Positions 56,501 through 63,876 of a stretch of DNA of 64,000 bases are shown in pieces. Under the pieces are notes generated by a model. That model worked only from the letters and a program-made list of their open reading frames with translations, had not been told where the DNA came from and did no database searches. The number at the start of each line of letters is the position of its first letter. Position 1 is the first letter of the stretch. Source of the stretch: Nevskiales bacterium (GTDB lineage Bacteria; Pseudomonadota; Gammaproteobacteria; Nevskiales; Nevskiaceae); NCBI GenBank assembly GCA_028698335.1, contig JAQVDP010000006.1, positions 175,423-239,422 on the forward strand, read 5' to 3'. The position numbers and the translations under genes are program-made.

Positions 56501-58182
56501 CGGCATTGCAGATCGCCAAGCGCGCCGGCGCGGTGATCTACGCCACCGCCGGCACGCCGGACAAGCGCGAGCTGCTGCGCAGCCTCGGCGCGAAGGCGGT
56601 GATGGACTCGCGCTCGCTCGCCTTCGCCGACGAGATCATGGACCTCACCAACGGGCGCGGCGTCGACATCGTGCTCAACAGTCTCGCCGGGCACGCGATC
56701 CACAAGGGCATCGCGTGCCTCGCCCCGTTCGGCCGCTTCCTCGAACTCGGCAAGCGCGACATCTACGAGAACCGCCGGGTCGGCCTGTGGGCGTTCCGGC
56801 AGAACCTGGCGTTCTTCGGCATCGACCTCAGCCGGCTGATGACCGAGAAGCCGCATCTGATCGAATCGATGATGGCCGAGGTCGCGGCGCATCTGGCGTC
56901 CGGCGACTATCGGGCGCTGCCGTATCGCGCGTACCCGCTGGTGCGGATCAAGGATGCGTTCCGCTACATGGCCAAGGGTCAGCACACCGGCAAGGTCGTC
57001 GTGGCGATCGGCGGCGGCGCGGCGCAGGTGCGGGCGGCGCCGCCGGCACCGTTCGAGCTGCAGGGCCGCGACGGCAGCTTCCTGATCACCGGCGGGCTCG
57101 GCGGCTTCGGCCTCGAGATCGCGCGTTGGCTGGTCAAGCGCGGCGCGCGCCATCTGGTGCTGGTGTCGCGCCGCGGCGTCGCCGACGAGGCGGCGACGGC
57201 GGCGATCGAACAGCTGCGCGGCAGCGGCGCCGAGGTCGTGCTGCGCGCGGCCGACGTCGCCGACGCGGATCAGGTCGACGCGCTGGTCGCCGATCTGGCC
57301 GGGTCGATGCCGCCGCTGAGCGGCATCTTCCACGCGGCGATGGTGATCGACGACGCCCTGCTGTTGCAGCTGGACGCGGAGCGCCTGCGCAAGGTGCTCG
57401 AACCGAAGGTCGGCGGCTGCGTCAATCTGCACCGCGCCACGCAGGGCCAGCCGCTGCGCTACTTCGTGATGTTCAGCAGCGCCTCCGCGCTGGCCGGCAA
57501 TCCCGGTCAGGCCAACTACGTCGCGGCCAACGGTTTCCTCGACGCGTTCGCCCACTACCGGCGCGCGCAGGGTCTGCCGGCGCTGACCGTCAACTGGGGC
57601 CGCATCGCCGACGTCGGCTACGTCGCGCGCAGCAAGACCGTCGGCGACGCCCTAGACAAGCGCGGGTTCGAGGGCATCACGCCCGACCGCGCGACCGAGG
57701 CGCTGGAGCGCCTGCTGATGCAGGAGCTGTCCCAGGCCGCGGTGATGCGCATGAACTGGCAGGCGGTCGCCAATCTCAACGCGCAGGCCGCGCGTTCGAA
57801 GCGCTACGAGCGCCTCGGGGTCGAGGAAAGCGAGCGCAGCGGCACGGTCGAGCGCGGCCTGGTGCGGCGCCTGATCGCGGACAGGCCCGCGGCCGAGCGC
57901 TACGCGGCGACGCAGGACTACGTCACCAAGCAGGTGAGCCGGGTTCTCGGGACCGCGGCCTCGCGCCTCGATCCGGACGAGCTGCTCAACGAACTGGGGC
58001 TGGATTCGCTGATGGCGGTCGAGCTGATCAACCAGGTGGAGGTCGAACTCGACGTCTCGCTGCCGACCGCCAAGGTGATCCAGGAGCCGACCATCACCAA
58101 GCTCACCACCATGGCGCTGGATCAGATGGGGCTGGAGTACCGGACGGACGGGGCGGCCAAGACCGAACGTCGCGCGGCGTGA
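50575..58182 (+). CDS. Fully reducing type I polyketide synthase, KS-AT-DH-cMT-ER-KR-ACP
   Basis: The 2535-residue single-module synthase has these domains. KS is 5-430 (Cys179 in DTACSSS, His314 in HGTGTG, His355 in NIGH). AT is about 545-850 (Ser633 in GHSVGE; YAFHS at 732-736 predicts malonyl-CoA). DH is about 905-1190 (His931 in DHRVQGLCVFP, Asp1099 in LLDACFQ). C-methyltransferase is about 1310-1590 (ILEIGAGTGG at 1402). ER is about 1830-2150 (QAGAGGVGLAALQIA from 1967). KR is about 2165-2390 (TGGLGGFG at 2172, Tyr2315; IDD loop suggests B-type). ACP Ser is 2478 (DSLMAVEL). There is no thioesterase. It probably works iteratively to make a methyl-branched saturated chain. Confidence 0.95.
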   Translation: MSATREAIAVIGIGCRYPGGVNNPGQFWELLQQGRDAVGEITPDRWNIERHYHPTQGIPGKSYSRWAGLLDNVVDFEPERFGISPREAHFIDPQQRLLLECAWDALEDAGIPLHAVTGTQTGVFVGISTADYSQLQQSPVERSAANAHTATGGVASVAANRVSYCFNLHGPSLAVDTACSSSLVATDLACRALWTGEAEMALVGGVNVILTPAPFIAFSAASMLSPDGRCKPFDADGNGFVRGEGAGMVLLKPLSRAEADGDPIYAVIRGTGANEDGRTTGIVMPSADAQRNLLIDVYGAAGIDPRSVSYVEAHGTGTGIGDPIEASALGAALGQMRDPADPPLLIGSVKSNIGHLEAGAGMAGLIKAVLSLHHGAIPANLHFKKPNPRIPFDKLRLKVVDTPTPLASNDGEPVVVGVNSFGFGGANAHVALQSYRNGLSDHNAVALHPAPPYLLALSASGEEGLRQLARSYAQLAGDASAPPLHDICYSAALHRSHLEHRLALAVNDMQELGEHLNAWLEGERRPGVVAGRRGRHQEAHPVFVFSGQGPQWWAMGRELLETEPAFRQVVERCDELIQELGGWSLLAELRADQSASRMDDTAISQPALFALQVGCARVLEQRGIRPAAVVGHSVGEVAAAHVAGALTLDDAVRVIYHRGRTMGAAPGGRMLALGVCTKRAAELVEPYAGRIAVAASNAPASVTLSGDADALQELADSFADGDVFCRFLPVNYAFHSHHMEPIREDLLASLDGIATQEPTIPIASTVRGDIAEGDDFAGAYWWDNVRQPVQFAEGLAALIGAGYELFLEISPHPVLTTSINQNLKHHQADGLVIGTLRREESDRRQLLAVVGALYCAGYPVDWRGLWPQGGTYVKLPPTPWERQPYWHEPESSREFRCGRVVHPLLDRALPLPKPSWETPLDLNVHGYLADHRVQGLCVFPAAAYVEMAIAASRELHGTEHPVIEDLQFDKAVFVSESGEDQRLQFSFSPDDNGFAISTRTLGRDETWTQNVAGYLSRPAATAEAPAFDPALCGQPVLDEVEAEECYQQFATVGLHYGPAFSGVQRVTKYEGYAIGEVELPEAAVLNLAERYWVNPALLDACFQVMLGMMPRGTDRLYLPVHIDRIRCYQRPGRSARVVTKLRRMDDKSVFGDLHVYNADGSAALYIEGFLCRAMATATTANSQRIDDCLYRTDWMLTRGVAAQDAAFLDALEAGRQASVDAVGAVAAPWLRRMPEAQADMARLTVAYVVRALGELGVAQQADTEFALDAVCESAGVVPERRQQLRRLLHHVAEAGLAVPLEADRWRLSELSGVDVPERLYGELVFKQPACYAELTLIRRCGARLADMLTGRLNTLELLFDDEGQRLLSQLYQDSPVGRYYNALIARQLSQAVAALPPGRKLRILEIGAGTGGLTSGLLPLLPPEQCDYLFTDVTPVFLDKAQTTFKDFPFVRYGVYNVEKPPAEQELEPGSFDLVLASDVLHATPDIRASLRGVRELLAPGGALMAIEAELGQPWLDLVFGLTDGWWCFADDLREGHPLISRERWLSVLRECGFVGEQVLPLGAMDRTQAVLQARRPLQSVTPAVPADVEAVVEAEDAAASGKAAEASARPLWLVFADGQGLGRTVPEALRARDVDSCLVTGGDAFSAGADGITIRPGEREDYARVFAQLGGRTPASVLFLWPLDADSDAADVAQAACERFMNLVQALADSVAERRIESAVGLVLVTQNAQAVSDTQAVSCAQAAALAMGRVVANEHGYLRYRSVDLDAGDLGAQAGLLLDAIDGDEDETAVRNGAFYAPRITRLEAPTRLIDLAAGDAEKPAFRLQPSDAGTLDGMALRERPRTPPGPGQVEIEVGAAALNFRDVLKALNLYPADGGDAGLLGDELAGRITAVGEGVTKFSVGQEVFGIAPAAFGSYALTRSEMVLPRPEALDREEAASVPITFLTAHYALHELARIAPGESILIQAGAGGVGLAALQIAKRAGAVIYATAGTPDKRELLRSLGAKAVMDSRSLAFADEIMDLTNGRGVDIVLNSLAGHAIHKGIACLAPFGRFLELGKRDIYENRRVGLWAFRQNLAFFGIDLSRLMTEKPHLIESMMAEVAAHLASGDYRALPYRAYPLVRIKDAFRYMAKGQHTGKVVVAIGGGAAQVRAAPPAPFELQGRDGSFLITGGLGGFGLEIARWLVKRGARHLVLVSRRGVADEAATAAIEQLRGSGAEVVLRAADVADADQVDALVADLAGSMPPLSGIFHAAMVIDDALLLQLDAERLRKVLEPKVGGCVNLHRATQGQPLRYFVMFSSASALAGNPGQANYVAANGFLDAFAHYRRAQGLPALTVNWGRIADVGYVARSKTVGDALDKRGFEGITPDRATEALERLLMQELSQAAVMRMNWQAVANLNAQAARSKRYERLGVEESERSGTVERGLVRRLIADRPAAERYAATQDYVTKQVSRVLGTAASRLDPDELLNELGLDSLMAVELINQVEVELDVSLPTAKVIQEPTITKLTTMALDQMGLEYRTDGAAKTERRAA

Positions 58183-58206
58183 GCGGATGCGCCGCGCCGC
58201 GGCGGT

Positions 58207-59076
58207 TCAGGCGGACCGCCGGAAGTTGTTGCGGGCGTATTCGTGTGAGCGCCGCAGCACGGTGGGCAGCCGCAGCAGCAGCAGCGGATAGCGCAGCAGC
58301 TCCGCGAGCAGGCGGCGCAGGACCCGCATGTGGCCGATGCCCTGGCTGTAGCGGCCGATCAGCTCGGTGCCGTAGCCGTTGACGCGCACCGGGAACAGGC
58401 GCTGGCCGGCCCGCGGAAAGGCGCGCGCGCAGGCCATCAGCTCGGCCTCACGCCGTCCGGTCGGGTGCGACAGGTTCGGCGCATGCGGCGTCCATACCCA
58501 GTTGAGGCTCAGGTTCGGCTCGGTCAGCGCGTGGACTTCGTGATACCAGTAGCGCGGCAGGAACAGCATGTCGCCGGGCTTCATGTCGAAGCGGCAGAAG
58601 TCGTGACGCTTGGGGTCGTAGGCAAAGTCGCGGCCGACCATCGCGACCGGCAGGAACGGCACGGTCGCCAGCGGCGTCGTCGGTGCGGTGATGATCCAGC
58701 GCTTGCTGCCCTGCGTCTGCAGGTTGAAGCCGCTCAGGCTGAACCCGTCGTAGTGGGGCATCGTCACGTGGCCGCGCGGTTGCGAGAACAGCCGCATCGG
58801 GGTCGGCGTCAGGCGGATGTCGGTGCGTGCGAGCACATTGCCGACCACCGGCGGAATCCGGATCACGTCGTCGTCGATCAGCCTCGAGACGAACCACCCG
58901 GGGCGCCGGTTGCGCTCGTCCAGGCAGCGGCTGCGCAGGTACTCGGGTGTCAGGCGCTGCCAGCCGTCGGGGTCGACGCCTTCGATCAGCAGCGGCCGTT
59001 CCGGCTCCAGATAGTCGCGCACGAAGTCCGCAGCACTGAGCTCATCCATCCGGATCCGGTCGATCTGCAACTCCAT
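58207..59076 (-). CDS. Cupin-like/JmjC-type Fe(II)/2OG oxygenase
   Basis: The 289-residue protein has the cupin_8/JmjC layout: VRDYLEPERPLLIEGVDPDGW at the N-terminus, the metal pair in TMPHYDGFSLSGFNLQTQGSKRW, and the distal His in GDMLFLPRYWYHEVHAL. An ATG 12 codons further up (59112) is possible. It should hydroxylate a protein side chain or small molecule. It is convergent with the PKS, 24 bases from its stop. It may be a tailoring enzyme of the cluster. Confidence 0.85.
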   Translation of the reverse strand: MELQIDRIRMDELSAADFVRDYLEPERPLLIEGVDPDGWQRLTPEYLRSRCLDERNRRPGWFVSRLIDDDVIRIPPVVGNVLARTDIRLTPTPMRLFSQPRGHVTMPHYDGFSLSGFNLQTQGSKRWIITAPTTPLATVPFLPVAMVGRDFAYDPKRHDFCRFDMKPGDMLFLPRYWYHEVHALTEPNLSLNWVWTPHAPNLSHPTGRREAELMACARAFPRAGQRLFPVRVNGYGTELIGRYSQGIGHMRVLRRLLAELLRYPLLLLRLPTVLRRSHEYARNNFRRSA

Positions 59077-59345
59077 GGCGCGCCATGCCCCCACAGGTTT
59101 CCGAGCCGCCATTATGCGCGAACGCCGCCGCGCCGCCGGACGCGTGCCGGGCCGTTTGCGCGCCTGTCCGCTGCCGCTGACATGCAGTATGCTCGATCGA
59201 TCAACGCTGCAGTGCAGTCGTGCTCGTCCTCGTCGCTCCGGACGGCCCGCGATCCGCGGGCGCCCGGGACGGCGGAGGCGGGCTTTTCAACATCCATGTT
59301 CGAAACGGCGGATGCCGCCAGCTTCGACCCGACCGTGTTCAGCCC

Positions 59346-60038
59346 TTGAGTCCTGCTCCACTGGTAGAACTGCGCGGCGTCTCCCGTCACTACACGATGG
59401 GCGAGACGCGCGTCGAAGCGCTCAATTCCTGTGACCTGGTCCTGCACCGCGCCGAGTTCGCCGCCGTGTACGGCCCGTCGGGTTCGGGCAAGTCGACGCT
59501 GTGCAGCCTCATCGGGCTGCTCGACCGCCCGTCGGCGGGCGAGGTGCTGCTCGACGGCGAGCCGGTCGCGCGGCTCGGCGACCGCGCGCTGAGCCGGCTG
59601 CGCAATCGCCGCATCGGCTTCGTGTTCCAGCAGTTCAATCTGGTGCCGGTGCTCACCGCGCTGGAGAACGTGCTGCTGCCGCTGGAGATCGGCGGCCGCA
59701 TGGACGCCGACGCCCGGCGCCGCGCCACCGAGCTGCTCGCGCGACTCGGACTGGAACGCCACCTGGCCCATCGCCCGTCCAAGCTTTCGGGCGGACAGCA
59801 GCAACGGGTCGCGATCGCGCGCGCCTTGATCGCCCGCCCCGAGCTGGTGATCGCCGACGAGCCGACCGCCAACCTCGACAGTCACACCGGCACCGAGATC
59901 ATCGGGCTGATGTCCGAGCTGCATCGCGAACACGGCGTGTGCTTCCTGTTCTCCACGCATGATGCGGGACTGATCCAGATGACCGAACGCCGCATCGAGC
60001 TGCGCGACGGCCGCATCCGGTCGGACGAACGCCGATGA
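59346..60038 (+). CDS. ABC transporter ATP-binding protein, LolD/MacB type
   Basis: The 230-residue ATPase has Walker [30 protein letters not shown], signature LSGGQQQR, Walker [13 protein letters not shown] and the switch His (STHDAGL), all typical of the MacB/LolD class. The TTG start at 59346 places [16 protein letters not shown] at the N-terminus as expected; a GTG 42 codons upstream has no homology behind it. It overlaps its permease gene by four bases. Confidence 0.9.
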   Translation: MSPAPLVELRGVSRHYTMGETRVEALNSCDLVLHRAEFAAVYGPSGSGKSTLCSLIGLLDRPSAGEVLLDGEPVARLGDRALSRLRNRRIGFVFQQFNLVPVLTALENVLLPLEIGGRMDADARRRATELLARLGLERHLAHRPSKLSGGQQQRVAIARALIARPELVIADEPTANLDSHTGTEIIGLMSELHREHGVCFLFSTHDAGLIQMTERRIELRDGRIRSDERR

Positions 60039-61279
60039 TCGGGTTCAAGCTGCCGGCCCGGAACCTGCGCCGCCACGGTCGCCGCTCGTTGTATGCCGGC
60101 ACCATCATCGCCGTGACGCTGGCCGCGCTGGGACTGTTCGACGGGTTCTCCAACTACATGTACAGCACCGTCGAGGAGCTGTTGATCTATTCCAGCACCG
60201 AAGGCCATGTCCTGATCTCGCGGCCCGCGTTCGCGCGCAGCGACTTCAGCGATATCGAGCAGACGCTGATCCCGGCCGCGACCGCAGCCGATCTGATGGC
60301 GGAGCTGGCGGAGGACCCGCGGGTCGTGCTGACCGCGCCGCAGCTGCGCGTCGCCGGACTGATGAGCAACGGCAACGTCTCGGTGCCGTTTCGCGCCAAC
60401 GGTGTGCGCTATGCGGACCAGCGCCGCATCTTCGAACTCGCACGCGGGCCCGTGCGCCTGATGGTGCAGCGCGAACTCGACCGCCCGCTGCCGCCGGTTT
60501 ACGGCGCCGCCCTCGGGCGCGGATTGGCCCAGATCCTGGGGCTCGAAGTGGGCGATACCGCGATGGCGCTGACCGCAACCATCGACGGGCACATCAACGC
60601 CCTCGATGTCGAGGTGTCAAGCGTGTTCACCGTGCCGCAGGCCGAGTTGAGCAGCCTGTTGGCAACGCTGTCGCTGGAACACGCGCAGGCCCTGTACGAC
60701 ACCCAGGCGGTGGATCGCATCGCCGTGGTCCTGCAACGCGGCATCGATGCGCAGGCCTTTGCCGGCGAACTGCAGGCACGGCTGGACGCGGCCGGGACCG
60801 ACCTGAAGGCGCAGGACTGGCGCACGCGCGATCCGCTCTACGAATCGGTGAAGCGGCTGTTCGACACCATCTTCTCGTTCATGTTCGTGATCGTCGTGGT
60901 CATCGTCGGCCTGTCGGTCACCATCACCGTCGGCATGAGCATCACCGAACGCACGCGTGAACTCGGCGCGATGCGTGCGCTGGGCCTGACCCAATTCGGA
61001 CTGGTGCGGCTCATCGCGGTGGAATGCGTGGCGCTGGCGACGATCAGCTCGGCCATCGGCGGCATCCTGTTCGTGCTCGGCGGAATGCTGGTCGAGCGCC
61101 TGAACGTGTACTGGCTGCCGCCGCTGTTCCTCACCCCGTTGCCGATCCGCATCGACGGCAACGCCACGCACGTCGCCATCATCGGGCTGGCGCTGATCGG
61201 CCTGACCGGCGTCGCCGGCGCCGTGGCCGCCCTGCGCGCGGCGCGCCGCAGCATCGTCGACGCGCTGGGCTACCACTAG
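60035..61279 (+). CDS. FtsX/LolC-type ABC transporter permease
   Basis: The 414-residue inner-membrane protein has an N-terminal helix (LYAGTIIAVTLAALGLFDGF), a periplasmic MacB-like domain (about 45-270), then three helices with FSFMFVIVVVIVGLSVTITVGM and the coupling motif ERTRELGAMRALG. This is the LolC/FtsX arrangement. With the ATPase it forms a mechanotransmission-type exporter. Next to a PKS cluster and a LolA-like gene, a lipid cargo is plausible. Confidence 0.92.
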   Translation: MIGFKLPARNLRRHGRRSLYAGTIIAVTLAALGLFDGFSNYMYSTVEELLIYSSTEGHVLISRPAFARSDFSDIEQTLIPAATAADLMAELAEDPRVVLTAPQLRVAGLMSNGNVSVPFRANGVRYADQRRIFELARGPVRLMVQRELDRPLPPVYGAALGRGLAQILGLEVGDTAMALTATIDGHINALDVEVSSVFTVPQAELSSLLATLSLEHAQALYDTQAVDRIAVVLQRGIDAQAFAGELQARLDAAGTDLKAQDWRTRDPLYESVKRLFDTIFSFMFVIVVVIVGLSVTITVGMSITERTRELGAMRALGLTQFGLVRLIAVECVALATISSAIGGILFVLGGMLVERLNVYWLPPLFLTPLPIRIDGNATHVAIIGLALIGLTGVAGAVAALRAARRSIVDALGYH

Positions 61280-61673
61280 CCGGGACTTCGCGGGCGGGTC
61301 AGTCCTATCGACGACGCAACGGATGCGGCCGGCGCCCATCCCGATGCGCTGCGCCGATACGGGTTCATCGGAACTCGGCGCTGTATGATGGCCAAGAACG
61401 GTGAAACAACCGGGGAGGCACTCGATGCGAGGCAGTTGGCGTGCTGGTCGAGAACCGTATCGGTACGGAGGCGAAAGCTCGGCCTTTCGGTTTCCGTCCT
61501 TCCGGCTTGAGCGGATGGTGCCGTCGGATGCCGTCCGACAGCAGAATCGGGCACGGCAAGCTGTTCGGCCCGTATTGGCAATCGCGCCGGGTGACCTGAG
61601 CGATGCTGAGAGGCCGATCGCCAACGCGACCTTGCCCGGGGGGATATGTCGCCGCTGGCAGGGGGTCAAAAAA
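61280..61673. other. 394-base gap between ABC permease and LolA-like gene
   Basis: No separate gene is supported. The LolA-like frame stays open back to a GTG at 61401, but those 91 codons are Arg-rich and precede a perfect signal peptide, so they are read as non-coding. G+C begins to fall toward the right end. Confidence 0.45.
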
Positions 61674-62426
61674 ATGGCCAGGCTCATCGTATCTATGGTG
61701 CTCCTGCTTTCCACATCCGGGGCATATGCTGACGAGTTGCCATGGATGCAGGCGCTTCCATTCGAGTCGGCGACCATCGAATTCAAGCAGACTGCAAAAG
61801 CTTCAGGCGGCAAGAGGCTTTTGCACGATGGAGTCCGCGTTTTGTATATCGCGGACTACGGAAGAATGAGGGCGGAATACGTGGACGTCGTTATGTATCC
61901 ACTGCCAGGATCTTCTGTTAGCAAGAGGGAGGCGACGATCACGACGCAGGATCATGTCTACACGATTGACTACGAGAACGGCGTCGTCAATCAACAAGAC
62001 AACTTCGTCAAGTACTACCAGCGGGAATATGCGCGCCTGTCCACGGCGCAAAAGAGGGTTTTCGTGGACAACTATCTAAAAGCGCGAGAGCTGCGAGAGG
62101 GTGCAAAGGGCGATATAATTCGAGTCGAGCATCTCGGTCACGTCTGCAAGCAATGGGTCAAGAACGAGTTCCTGGAGTGCACGCTGGACAAAACCGACAT
62201 TGCCCTCATATCGGCGAACACAAGGCCAGATGCATGGCGTGAAGTCGCCACCTCCATTCAGATCGGCATCGTGGACCAATCAAGGTTCAATCTTCCGGAG
62301 GGGTTTGAAATCAAGGCCAATGCTGAAGCTGACCGAATAGTTGAGCGGAACATTCAAAGATTTGTAAAGAATCTGCTCGCCGGGAATATTTCCCTTGCGC
62401 CGACCTTGCCGGGTGGATTTCGCTGA
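61674..62426 (+). CDS. LolA-like periplasmic outer-membrane lipoprotein-sorting protein
   Basis: The 250-residue protein has a clear signal peptide (MARLIVSMVLLLSTSGAYADE) and a LolA/LolB-type fold pattern: FKQTAKASGGKRLLHDGVR, VLYIADYGRMRAEYV, TTQDHVYTIDYENG. Such proteins shuttle lipoproteins or lipids across the periplasm and occur in lipid-making clusters such as aryl polyenes. Two Cys (GHVCKQW, FLECTLD) may pair. G+C is about 53 percent by eye, lower than the ABC genes. GGGGGT precedes the ATG. Confidence 0.7.
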   Translation: MARLIVSMVLLLSTSGAYADELPWMQALPFESATIEFKQTAKASGGKRLLHDGVRVLYIADYGRMRAEYVDVVMYPLPGSSVSKREATITTQDHVYTIDYENGVVNQQDNFVKYYQREYARLSTAQKRVFVDNYLKARELREGAKGDIIRVEHLGHVCKQWVKNEFLECTLDKTDIALISANTRPDAWREVATSIQIGIVDQSRFNLPEGFEIKANAEADRIVERNIQRFVKNLLAGNISLAPTLPGGFR

Positions 62427-62590
62427 GTTTCCGTCGCTGGCCCGTGAGGCACTCGGGCTAAGGTCAATGCGATCGGCTCAGCGGCATGGGGCTCCTGCGG
62501 ATTCGGCAATGGGTGCTCCCGAAGGAGCCGGCGCGCATCTACGTGCATGCTTGGCTTGGGTAGAGACGGCTGTCCTCCAGTAGCAAGCCC

Positions 62591-63187
62591 ATGAAGATAT
62601 CAAGCTTCAATAAGAGACGCTTTTTCTTTGCGGTTAGTGCTGTTCTGATCCCCGTGACTGTGGCATGTAGTCCATTCGGAGAATTTATTTATTGGGTAGA
62701 GGCATCTAACGAGAGCACTAGAGGGGTTTTGCTTTTGCAAGTAGGGCAGAGAAAAGCTCTTAGATCACATAATTATTACTCAACAGTAGGCATTGGTTTC
62801 CCGATTATTGCGGGCCTACACCCGGGCGTAAAAGACAATACGTCCATCAAGCTAGGGACCTTTGCCAGTCATAAAACTTCCTTGCCCAATGAAGTCGAGG
62901 TGGTTTGGCAATTAGCTGCCCTGACTAATTGCAAAGAAAATGAGCCTGACTCTAGTTATCCTGGTGGTAGACGAAAAAGCGGGTGTACTTGGCTTCCCCT
63001 CAAAGACAAGATATACCGAAAAACTCTTGATCTATCTGATATTAAACAGAGCGAGGCCTACAAAAAAACCGGCAAATCCAATCCTCGACGTGGTGGAAGC
63101 CATTACACCTTGGTATTGAACCTGATTTTCAACGAAGATCAGGTTCGAATTGAGGCCTACAACAGTTCTACGCATCCTTGGAGATAG
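62591..63187 (+). CDS. Predicted lipoprotein, low G+C, first of a tandem pair
   Basis: The 198-residue protein has a signal ending in the lipobox VTVACS. Its mature half contains FGEFIYWVEASNESTRGV, FASHKTSLPNEVEVVWQL and YPGGRR, all repeated almost exactly in the gene at 63517. I do not recognise the family with confidence. Its low G+C against a GC-rich genome indicates transfer. Tandem lipoprotein paralogues like these are often immunity proteins of interbacterial toxins, but nothing here proves it. Confidence 0.75.
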   Translation: MKISSFNKRRFFFAVSAVLIPVTVACSPFGEFIYWVEASNESTRGVLLLQVGQRKALRSHNYYSTVGIGFPIIAGLHPGVKDNTSIKLGTFASHKTSLPNEVEVVWQLAALTNCKENEPDSSYPGGRRKSGCTWLPLKDKIYRKTLDLSDIKQSEAYKKTGKSNPRRGGSHYTLVLNLIFNEDQVRIEAYNSSTHPWR

Positions 63188-63224
63188 AGGCTGATGACGC
63201 AGCGATACGAATAATAGCGAATAA

Positions 63225-63292
63225 TAGGGGACAGACCACGGTTATTTGTACATTCAGGGGTGAAGAGGATAGAAGACGTGGTCTGTCCCCTA
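63225..63292. repeat. 68-base inverted-repeat element (REP/MITE-like)
   Basis: TAGGGGACAGACCACG (63225-63240) and CGTGGTCTGTCCCCTA (63277-63292) are perfect 16-base inverted repeats around a 36-base centre. The word GGGGACAGACCACG is familiar from dispersed palindromes in proteobacterial genomes that are linked to REP-associated tyrosine transposases. It lies 37 bases after the first lipoprotein gene, inside an open frame. Confidence 0.8.
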
Positions 63293-63294
63293 AT

Positions 63295-63501
63295 AATTAC
63301 TTCACCACTCAGTGTGGCGGTGGACAATCCGGGGGTAATAGCAAGTGCAAGGGCAAGGATCTGAACGATCAACGTACTCTTGTGGGCTTGGTCGATGGGA
63401 AAAAATACAGTGAATGGTTATCGACAAACTATGGGCTGGAGATCGAGATTAATAAAGACGGATTGCAGCCTAATGGCCAACCTAATCCTGCTCTGCCATG
63501 A
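63295..63501 (+). pseudogene. Coding remnant downstream of the inverted-repeat element
   Basis: An open frame runs from a TTG at 63178 through the repeat to a stop at 63501. The part after the element reads like protein: KDLNDQRTLVGLVDGKKYSE, then EWLSTNYGLEIEINKDG. There is no start signal or ribosome site of its own, so it looks like the 3' end of a gene whose 5' part was lost or replaced by the element. Its identity is unknown; a toxin or effector tail is only a guess from its place between two lipoprotein paralogues. Confidence 0.45.
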
Positions 63502-63516
63502 GAAGTGAACGTCGAT

Positions 63517-63876
63517 ATGAAGCCTCATTTCATTTTACTTTTGCCACTGAGTTTATCGCTGTTTAGTTGTGGGAACTTCGGAAAATTTATCTACTGGGTG
63601 GAGGCATCCAATGACAGTCAGCGAGGCGTGGTTCTTCTTCAAGTAGGCGAGGAAAAAGCGTTTTATATTCATGACGGCTATAGCAAAAAGGGTGTTGATT
63701 TCCCAATCATCGCCGCCCTACAACCCGGAATTGGAGGAGGCACCTCGGTCAAGTTCGGGACATTTGCTAGCCATAAGACATCTTTACCCAATGAAGTCGA
63801 GATCGTTTGGCAGCTTGCAGACTTAACCGACTGTAAGATGGATGAGCCCAATGCGACATACCCAGGAGGTCGGCGG
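63517..63876 (+). pseudogene. Second tandem lipoprotein gene, truncated by an IS element
   Basis: The product starts MKPHFILLLPLSLSLFSCG (lipobox LFSC) and follows the gene at 62591 closely through FGKFIYWVEASNDSQRGV and FASHKTSLPNEVEIVWQL up to YPGGRR. After that Arg pair the similarity stops abruptly, where the paralogue continues for about 70 residues. The sequence beyond is IS3-family DNA, so the C-terminal third is missing. A GTG four codons upstream is an alternative start. Confidence 0.75.

Noticed and set aside
50500..57555. Very long open frames (1314 and 906 residues) antisense to the PKS
   Set aside because: They mirror the codon structure of the PKS and show His/Arg/Gln-rich shadow composition with no domains or ribosome sites.
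61401..61673. 91-codon N-terminal extension of the LolA-like protein
   Set aside because: It is Arg-rich without homology, and a textbook signal peptide starts at 61674.
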